DNA from: Streptomyces sp. VRA16 Mangrove soil
GTDB taxonomy: Bacteria; Actinomycetota; Actinomycetes; Streptomycetales; Streptomycetaceae
Assembly (NCBI RefSeq): GCF_017377775.1
Contig: NZ_JAFVLN010000016.1
Location: 62,001-126,000 of the forward strand
Direction: 5' to 3'
DNA length: 64,000 nucleotides
The position numbers were made by a program, and so were the translations under genes. Shown piece by piece: positions 59,629 to 64,000 of the stretch (its first letter is position 1; each line of letters starts with the position of its first letter). The notes under the pieces were generated by a model that saw only the letters and a list, made by a program, of their open reading frames with translations, did no database searches and was not told the DNA's origin.

Positions 59629-60960
59629 TCACGCGGGCCAGGTCACAGGCTCCTCGTACGGCAGCCTCAGCGTCGCCAGCGCCCCGCCGTCCGTCGCGTT
59701 CGTGAACGCCAGCCGGGCGCCCAGGACTTCGGCCTGGCCCAGCGCGATGGTCAGGCCGAGCCCGTGCCCACGGGCCCCGCCCTCCGTGCGGAAGCGCTGC
59801 GGGCCGTGCTCCACCAGGTAGTCCGGGTAGCCGTCGCCGTGGTCCCGCACGGTGATCACCGGGCCGTCGACCGTCAGCACCACGGGCGGGGCGCCGTGCC
59901 GGTGCGCGTTGGCCACCAGGTTGCCGAGCACCCGCTCCAGGCGCCGCCGGTCGGTCACCACGCACACGTCCCGTACGACCACGACCTCCGTCTCCGTGCC
60001 GGTCCCCGCGGCCGCCGCGCGCACCACCCGCTCGGCGACCGGGCCGAGCCAGACGTCGTCCAGGTCCACGCGCTCGCTGCGGGCGTCGAGCCGGGAGATC
60101 TCCAGCAGGTCCTCGGTGAGCGTGCGCAGCGCGGCGACCCGGTCGCGGACCAGCTCGGTCGGGCGGCCCGGCGGCAGCAGCTCGGCCGCCGCGTGCAGCC
60201 CGGTCAGCGGGGTGCGCAGCTCGTGGGCGACGTCGGCCGTGAAGCGCTGCTCGGTGAGGATGCGGGACTGCAGCGAGGAGGCCATCGAGTCGAGCGCGCC
60301 GGCGACGGCGGCGACCTCGTCCTGATGGCGCTGCGGGTCCTTGGTCCGCGGGTCGTTGACCCGCGCGTCCAGCTCCCCGGAGCTGATCTTGCGGGCCACG
60401 CGCGCGGTGGTGTGCAGCCGCCGTGTCACCCGGGTCACCGCGAACGCGCCGACGAGCAGCGTCGCGCCGATGGCGAGGACGGACGAGCCGAGGATCGCGT
60501 TGTCCAGCCCGTCGATGGTGCGCGCGCTCTGCGCGTAGTCGATCTCCACGGCGAGAGCCCGCCCGTCTCCCGCCGCCGCCCGTCCTGGGAAGTCGCTTCG
60601 CTCCCCCTCCGACTCGCCCGACGCGGGGCCCGCCGCCCACATCACGGGCAGCCCGTCCTGGCTGCCGAGCATCGTGCCGCGGTGGCCGCGCACGGCGATG
60701 CCGTGCAGCTCGGCGGGCAGCTCCGGCGGGTCGACCCGGGCGCCGGGGCCGAGCCGGTCCCCGGCCGCGAACGCCTTCGTCGCCTCGTCCAGCCGGGTCA
60801 GTGCGCGGTCCCGCGCCTCCGCCACCGTCTGATGGGTGACCGAGACATGCACGAGGACGCCGAGCAGCGCGGCGAGCGCGCAGCACATCACCGTGATGAA
60901 CGCGGCCGCCTTCCAGGTCAGCGAGGCGGTCCAGGAGGGCAGCCGCAGCGGCCGTCTCAT
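59629..60960 (-). CDS. sensor histidine kinase, CseC-like, without adjacent response regulator
   Basis: A 443-residue membrane kinase. TM1 at about 18-40, an extracellular domain of about 115 residues, TM2 at about 156-176, then HAMP. The H box is RFTADVAHELRTPLTGL with His246; the N box LGNLVANAHRHG and G box ARGHGLGLTIALG are intact. ATG 60960 overlaps the lipoprotein stop by 4 bp. A lipoprotein coupled to a kinase recalls CseA-CseC of the sigma-E system, but there is no sigma factor or response regulator here, so its partner must be elsewhere. Confidence 0.88.
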   Translation of the reverse strand: MRRPLRLPSWTASLTWKAAAFITVMCCALAALLGVLVHVSVTHQTVAEARDRALTRLDEATKAFAAGDRLGPGARVDPPELPAELHGIAVRGHRGTMLGSQDGLPVMWAAGPASGESEGERSDFPGRAAAGDGRALAVEIDYAQSARTIDGLDNAILGSSVLAIGATLLVGAFAVTRVTRRLHTTARVARKISSGELDARVNDPRTKDPQRHQDEVAAVAGALDSMASSLQSRILTEQRFTADVAHELRTPLTGLHAAAELLPPGRPTELVRDRVAALRTLTEDLLEISRLDARSERVDLDDVWLGPVAERVVRAAAAGTGTETEVVVVRDVCVVTDRRRLERVLGNLVANAHRHGAPPVVLTVDGPVITVRDHGDGYPDYLVEHGPQRFRTEGGARGHGLGLTIALGQAEVLGARLAFTNATDGGALATLRLPYEEPVTWPA

Positions 60961-61727
60961 GAGGCGCTCGGCGAAGGGGCGGGGGCGGCCGACGGCGACT
61001 GGGACGGCGATGGCGACGGGGACGGCGACGAGGACCCGGACGGGGCCGGCGTCTGCGGAGGACCGGTGCGCACGATCTCGTCGCGCGTCGGCAGCATCGC
61101 CTTCTGGTGGACGTCGTACGACCACGAGGTCCGGTACTCGTATCCGGCCAGGTCCGCGACGGCTCGCACCACCACGCTCTGCCCGGCCAGTTCGACACTG
61201 ATCACGGCGTCCTCGTCGTTCATGATCTGGGTCAGCGTGCCCCCCTCGTACGCGTAGACCCGCACCACGAGCTGCTGCTTCGGCGCCTTGACCCCGACGA
61301 CCATGTCGTCCTTGCCGTCACCGGTCAGATCCGCGTAATAGGCGTGCAGGACAGGGCAGTCGGCCGTCCTGGGGCCCGGATCGCCGCAGGTGGCGAGGCC
61401 CTTCTCGATCTCCTGGTACGTGTCGGGGTCCGCGGCCGCCTGCGCGCGGACGATGGTCACCGGGCTGACCTTGTGCAGATCGCCGCCGGGCACGGAGACG
61501 CCCTTGACCTTCTCGGTCTCGCCCGCCCCGTAGTCGTCCACCGCGGCGGACGCGGGCGGCAGCGTGGGCCACAACTGGCGCGGGCCCACGGCCGTCGGGG
61601 TCGGGCCCGCGTCCTCCAGGCCGCCCGACTCGCCGCAGCCCGCGAGCAGCAGTGCGGCGGCGGGCACGGCGAGAGCGCGAGCGAGAGCCGCAGCCGGAGA
61701 ACGGCGGCCGGGGCGCCTGGGCTTCAC
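60957..61727 (-). CDS. lipoprotein coupled to a sensor kinase
   Basis: A 256-residue lipoprotein with lipobox LLLAGC near residue 30. The body contains HAYYADLTGDGKDDMVVGVK, an EF-hand-like or integrin-like calcium-binding pattern (DLTGDGKDD), and VVRVYAYEGGTLTQIMNDED. The C-terminus is a Pro/Ser repeat (SPSPSPSPSQSPS). It probably sits outside the membrane and modulates the coupled kinase, as CseA does for CseC. Start GTG 61727. Its 3' end overlaps the kinase start (ATGA). Confidence 0.82.
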   Translation of the reverse strand: MKPRRPGRRSPAAALARALAVPAAALLLAGCGESGGLEDAGPTPTAVGPRQLWPTLPPASAAVDDYGAGETEKVKGVSVPGGDLHKVSPVTIVRAQAAADPDTYQEIEKGLATCGDPGPRTADCPVLHAYYADLTGDGKDDMVVGVKAPKQQLVVRVYAYEGGTLTQIMNDEDAVISVELAGQSVVVRAVADLAGYEYRTSWSYDVHQKAMLPTRDEIVRTGPPQTPAPSGSSSPSPSPSPSQSPSAAPAPSPSAS

Positions 61728-62063
61728 TGCGCTCCACGCTCCTGTCTCTCATGAGCCTCGACGGCCCCTTACGACCCTGTGGTGACGTATACACCTTATG
61801 GGCAGGGACGTTCTTTTTCGGCGGGAGATCCCTTCCGTGCGGGACATCGGTCCGGGCGCGGCCGGTGGGGTGGCGCGGGGTGGCACTTCGCCTGGTTCGA
61901 CGCGTTGAACAGTAAAAGTCCGTCATCACGGCAAATCGGCGACTGTGTAACGGCCGTGCCAAGGTCTGCCGACGACATGCCGCACGCCGCCGGGACGGGC
62001 CTGCGTGCTTCTTGCCCTGCGCGGTTCTTGCTGCTCCCATGGTCGGAGGGGTGGTGATGGGGC
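61728..62063. other. 336-bp gap between lipoprotein and NERD genes
   Basis: Divergent promoter region. It is AT-richer near 61780-61830 (GTATACACCTTATG) and 61905-61935 (TTGAACAGTAAAAG), where promoters for each gene might lie, but no box pair at good spacing is convincing. No gene seen. Confidence 0.35.
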
Positions 62064-62867
62064 ATGAGCCAACTGCGCGTCATTCCGACCTGGCGGCACG
62101 GTCAGGAGCGGCTCTACGTATGCGGGGACGACGGCAGGAACGTCGCCTGGTACGACCGCGAGGCGGGCCGGGTGAACCTGCTCAGTGAGGCCGGCCGGGA
62201 GGCCGTCCTTGAGGTGCTCGGCCCGTTCCTCACCGGACAGGTCACGGTCGGGCCGCCGCCGGTGCCGACACCCGTGGAGCTGGCCCGGCTCAGTCTCCAC
62301 CCGGACGACGACCTCGCGCCGAACCGGCCGGGGGAGGCCCTGGTGATCGCGCTCGACCGGGACCCCGCGCCGCCGCGCAGGCTGCGCGCCGACCCGCGCC
62401 GCCGGGCGCTCGCCGCGCAGCAGCGGGTCGGCGAGGTCCTCGAAGGTCTGGAACCGGCCGGCTGGCGGGTGCTCCATTCGGTGCCGCTGCCCGGCGGTTC
62501 GCACCTGCACCATCTGCTGATCGGCCCCGGAGGGCTCTTCGCGCTGCACGTCCTGCCCGCGCGCAAGCAGCGGGTCCGGGTCATGGACCCCGTGGTCACC
62601 GCGGGCCGCGGCGAACCCCAGCCGCTGCTGCGCCGGGTCCGGGCCGACGCGTCCCGGGCCTCCTTCGCCCTGACGGCCGAGGTGCGGGCGGTGCTGGTCC
62701 TCGTGGAGCCCGCATCGGTGGACGTGCCGGCCGCGCCACGGGACGTACGGGTCCTGACGGACACCGAGGTCTCGGGGCTCGCCCGCTCCGGCGGCCTGCT
62801 GAAGCCGGCGGACGTGGAGGCACTGCACGCGATGGCCCGGGACCGGGGGACGTGGGCCCGGGTGTGA
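62064..62867 (+). CDS. NERD (nuclease-related) domain protein
   Basis: A 267-residue protein. The N-terminal 110 residues are unassigned (RVIPTWRHGQERLYVCGDDG). The C-terminal half resembles a NERD domain: QQRVGEVLEGLEPAGWRVLH, SVPLPGGSHLHHLLIGPGGL, FALHVLPARKQRVRV. In typical NERD proteins acidic and lysine residues form a nuclease-like site; here the equivalent positions carry H and R, so activity is uncertain. ATG 62064; GGAGGGG lies 12 bases upstream. It converges with the DNA ligase gene. Confidence 0.7.
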   Translation: MSQLRVIPTWRHGQERLYVCGDDGRNVAWYDREAGRVNLLSEAGREAVLEVLGPFLTGQVTVGPPPVPTPVELARLSLHPDDDLAPNRPGEALVIALDRDPAPPRRLRADPRRRALAAQQRVGEVLEGLEPAGWRVLHSVPLPGGSHLHHLLIGPGGLFALHVLPARKQRVRVMDPVVTAGRGEPQPLLRRVRADASRASFALTAEVRAVLVLVEPASVDVPAAPRDVRVLTDTEVSGLARSGGLLKPADVEALHAMARDRGTWARV

Positions 62868-62972
62868 GGCGGGGTGCCCGGGCGGGCGCGGGCCGCGTCG
62901 CGGCTGGTCGCGCCCCGCGGCGGAGCCGCTGACGGACACGGCCCCCACCGGTGCCGTACCCGTCCGGCCGCC

Positions 62973-63950
62973 CTACCGCCCGTCGTCGAGACGAAACCGC
63001 ACCGGCGCAGCCGAGAACGCACCGTGCCGCGTGGAGTGTTGGCGCACCTCCAGCGTCAACTCGCCGATTCCGTCGAGGAGTTGATACGTCACCTCGCCCA
63101 CCCCCACCGCGATGAGCGTGGCCTCTTCACCGGAGGCCGGAGGCAGCAGCGCGGCCGCCTCCGCCCGCAGGCCCGCGCCCAGCGGCGTCGTCAGGACCGG
63201 GGTGCCGTCGCCGGGAAGGGCGACCACCAGGGCGCGGGGCGCGGTGTGCGGGCCGGTGAAACCGATGACGGCGGCGTCGTGGGTGTCGCTGTGCCGCAGC
63301 TTGCGCCAGACGCGCCGCCCGCCCCGGTAGGGGCCGTCGAGGCGCTTGGCGACGAGACCCTCGACGCCGGTCGCGGGCAGCGTCTCGTACCAGGTCAGGG
63401 CCGTGTCCCGGTCGGTCGTGGAGGGCACCGCCTGCAACGGCGGGCCCAGCGGGGCGAGGAGTCGCACCAGCCGGTCCCTGCGCTCGCTGTACGGCAGGCC
63501 GCGCAGGTCCGCCCCGCCCTCGGCCAGCAGGTCGAACGCCGCGTAGGAGGCGGGCAGTTCACGGGCCAGGGTGCGGGCGCGGGCCGCGCTCGCGGCGGCC
63601 GCGCGGCGCTGCACCGCCGCGAAGTCGGTCCGCCCGTCGTGCCAGACCACCACCTCGCCGTCGAGCACGGTGCCCGGCGCCAGCTCCGTCGCGGCCGCCA
63701 CGAGATCGGGGAAGGCCCGCCCCACGATCCGCCCCGACCTGGCCTGGAGCCGCACGCCGTCGGCGCCGTCACCGTCGTCGCCGTCCCGGATCACCACCAT
63801 CCGGTGCCCGTCGAACTTGGGCTCGTACGCCCAGCCGTCCCCGGCGGGCAGCGCGTCGACGGGTTCGGCGAGGGCGACGGCGACGGGGGACTCGATGGGT
63901 GACGTGCGGGCCGGGGCCGGGGGCTTCGGGGGCACGGGCTCCGGGGTCAT
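62973..63950 (-). CDS. ATP-dependent DNA ligase (LigC-like)
   Basis: A 325-residue ligase. The nucleotidyl-transfer motif I is YEPKFDGHR with Lys45; motif III is ASYAAFDLLAEGG, motif IV is GVEGLVAKRLDGPYRGG and motif V VWRKLRH. The C-terminal OB-fold follows. It lacks polymerase and nuclease domains, as in LigC, a back-up or end-joining ligase of actinobacteria. Residues 1-20 are Pro-rich. ATG 63950 overlaps the stop of the preceding gene by 4 bp, so the two are coupled. Exact repair role is inferred. Confidence 0.88.
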   Translation of the reverse strand: MTPEPVPPKPPAPARTSPIESPVAVALAEPVDALPAGDGWAYEPKFDGHRMVVIRDGDDGDGADGVRLQARSGRIVGRAFPDLVAAATELAPGTVLDGEVVVWHDGRTDFAAVQRRAAAASAARARTLARELPASYAAFDLLAEGGADLRGLPYSERRDRLVRLLAPLGPPLQAVPSTTDRDTALTWYETLPATGVEGLVAKRLDGPYRGGRRVWRKLRHSDTHDAAVIGFTGPHTAPRALVVALPGDGTPVLTTPLGAGLRAEAAALLPPASGEEATLIAVGVGEVTYQLLDGIGELTLEVRQHSTRHGAFSAAPVRFRLDDGR

Positions 63951-64000
63951 GAGGGGAGCCGTCCCGCCCGGTTCGGGTTGATCAGCGGCCCGAGCAGGTC
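63947..64000 (-). CDS. 3' end of a gene extending beyond the window
   Basis: Only 17 residues and the stop (DLLGPLINPNRAGRLPS) are visible. The stop overlaps the ligase start (ATGA), which is why I accept it as a real gene end. In actinobacteria such ligases often follow an end-joining polymerase/primase gene, but the fragment is too short to identify. Confidence 0.5.
   Translation of the reverse strand, partial: DLLGPLINPNRAGRLPS

Overview
The window looks like the chromosomal core of a Streptomyces (high-GC actinobacterium). G+C is very high, with G/C-biased third codon positions and long shadow reading frames opposite real genes. The gene set is also typical: a family 2B encapsulin (EshA-like), nickel superoxide dismutase with its maturation protease, a fused 2-oxoglutarate decarboxylase/succinyltransferase, a four-gene conservon, Lon behind a HAIR-like element, GH25 lysozyme, M4 metalloprotease, CGNR and PadR regulators. 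I saw no tRNA, rRNA, CRISPR array, intact transposase gene or origin. All gene identifications come from reading the translations; no database search was run.

Layout. 1-2.4 kb: the 3' part of an encapsulin shell gene and its probable cargo, a polyprenyl synthase. 2.4-7.0 kb: small enzymes and regulators (GNAT, TetR with a divergent RibD/DHFR-like reductase, a DUF952-acetyltransferase fusion, truncated hemoglobin, an ATP-grasp protein), with two copies of a small MITE-like repeat. 7.1-9.5 kb: second ATP-grasp gene, sodN/sodX, CGNR regulator. 9.6-15.1 kb: methyltransferase, polar amino acid ABC importer, malic enzyme. 15.2-18.6 kb: MarR regulator and metallo-hydrolase separated by a tandem operator-like array, a quinone-reductase-type dehydrogenase, and an HTH/Clp-N pair behind a leaderless-type promoter. 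18.7-22.8 kb: an SDR with an internal duplication, PadR/DUF4097, hypothetical genes. 23.0-29.0 kb: Kgd and an OmpR-type two-component system. 29.1-36.2 kb: spermidine-synthase-like protein, rhomboid-like protein, DUF3626, GNAT, Lon, a LuxR-type regulator.

36.4-47.9 kb: secreted M4 protease, GH25 lysozyme, MarR, a PP2C-like protein, then a conservon (sensor-kinase-like protein, roadblock, DUF742, GTPase) followed by a flavin monooxygenase. 47.9-51.5 kb: a repeat-dense segment. Inverted copies of about 250 bp flank an NlpC/P60 hydrolase, a small hypothetical gene and a TetR gene, and a five-unit tandem array abuts the NlpC stop codon. 51.5-53.7 kb: two divergent diiron-type proteins around a palindromic operator. 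53.9-64.0 kb: ADP-ribosylglycohydrolase, a Pro/Gln-rich membrane protein, DUF3291, a class B PBP/FtsW-RodA pair, an SH3 secreted protein, a lipoprotein/sensor-kinase pair without a response regulator, a NERD-domain protein, and an ATP-dependent DNA ligase coupled to a gene running off the right edge.

Common themes are regulators placed next to targets with readable operators, ATGA-type translational coupling in operons, and Streptomyces-style dispersed repeats confined to gene ends and intergenic gaps.
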